The position numbers were made by a program, and so were the translations under genes. The notes beneath the pieces were generated by a model, which searched no databases, was not told where the DNA came from, and saw only the letters and a program-made list of their open reading frames with translations. Below, piece by piece: positions 5,819-6,025 of a stretch of 6,025 bases of DNA. The DNA comes from Nitrolancea sp040255925 (lineage in GTDB: Bacteria > Chloroflexota > Chloroflexia > Thermomicrobiales > Thermomicrobiaceae), in NCBI GenBank assembly GCA_040255925.1, contig JBDZVX010000142.1, forward strand, positions 1 through 6,025. The letters are read 5' to 3'. Each line of letters opens with the position of its first letter. Positions within the stretch are counted from its first letter, which is position 1.

Positions 5819-5943
5819 GCCTTCTCGAGCGTCAGCCCGGTCGGCGATGGTCCTAAGAATGTCAGATATTCCGCGCTACTACCAGGTGATCCGCCGGTCG
5901 ATTTGTATTCGCCAATGATGGGCCACCGGATTTTCAATACACG

Positions 5944-6021
5944 GCGACGCGACCCGTGGGCAGGCCGCGTCGCGAGGGGAAAGGGGGAATGGTAGGAAAC
6001 GGGAGGAGGCCAGCACTCCTC
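5944..6021 (-). repeat. Two-hairpin repeat element, right copy (inverted relative to left copy)
   Basis: Read on the minus strand from 6021, this is a 6-bp stem GAGGAG/CTCCTC with loop TGCTGGC, a 29-nt pyrimidine-rich linker, then an 11-pair stem with loop TGCCCACG at 5973-5944. Loops, order and linker length match the left copy. In the first stem one base pair is G-C on the left and A-T on the right, a compensatory change. In the second stem the one non-standard pair becomes G-U only in the minus-strand reading. The window ends 4 nt beyond, so the full extent is unknown. Confidence 0.6.
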
Positions 6022-6025
6022 ATAC

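Noticed and set aside
5458..5937. Minus-strand ORF of 159 codons overlapping the PAP2 start
   Set aside because: Overlaps the real PAP2 N-terminus in another frame and shows no domain or membrane pattern.
18..6021. Composite transposon bounded by terminal inverted repeats
   Set aside because: No transposase or integrase gene lies between the repeats, and target-site duplications cannot be seen because the window ends at the repeats.
5941..6025. Riboswitch (for example cobalamin type) at the right edge
   Set aside because: Purine-rich blocks and GCCAGCA look superficially similar, but the conserved cobalamin core segments are missing and no suitable downstream gene lies in the window.

Overview
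The window looks like chromosomal DNA from a GC-rich bacterium with a single-membrane-type envelope gene set, most likely a Chloroflexota lineage such as Thermomicrobia/Sphaerobacterales, with an actinobacterium as the alternative. This rests on the GC-rich codon third positions, GTG/TTG starts, a DUF3105 lipoprotein and a YkcA/YkcB-type GT39 enzyme. It is inference, since no rRNA or other phylogenetic marker is present. No CRISPR array, tRNA, rRNA or transposase was seen.

Layout. The two edges (about 18-98 and 5944-6021) carry diverged copies of one two-hairpin element in inverted orientation. Next comes a minus-strand DUF3105 lipoprotein gene (196-831) with a strong hairpin downstream of it (120-150). 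A divergent intergenic region of about 440 bp follows, then a plus-strand GT39 membrane glycosyltransferase of the YkcA/YkcB type (1271-3406). Behind it lies a small membrane-protein ORF (3519-3779) that looks like the remnant of a broken gene, followed by a terminator-like hairpin. Then come two tandem paralogous genes for small membrane proteins (3855-4289 and 4469/4522-4827), each with its own near-identical promoter. Last is a minus-strand PAP2-superfamily membrane phosphatase/phosphotransferase (4830-5771), which meets the second paralogue tail to tail with 2 bp between the stop codons.

How the genes might work together. All five well-supported proteins are membrane-bound or exported. 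GT39 enzymes take sugars from polyprenyl-phosphate carriers, and PAP2 enzymes act on lipid phosphates, so a shared link to lipid-linked glycan or envelope metabolism is plausible but not shown. The genes sit in at least four transcription units, so this is a neighbourhood and not one operon.

Most notable points. (1) The edge repeats share hairpins, with one compensatory base-pair change that supports a conserved structure. (2) The duplicated small membrane-protein module retains its promoter and leader spacing. (3) In the second copy, the ancestral ATG is separated from the conserved frame by a frameshift inside a perfect 13-bp hairpin. This leaves an 18-codon leader ORF whose TGA overlaps a TTG start.
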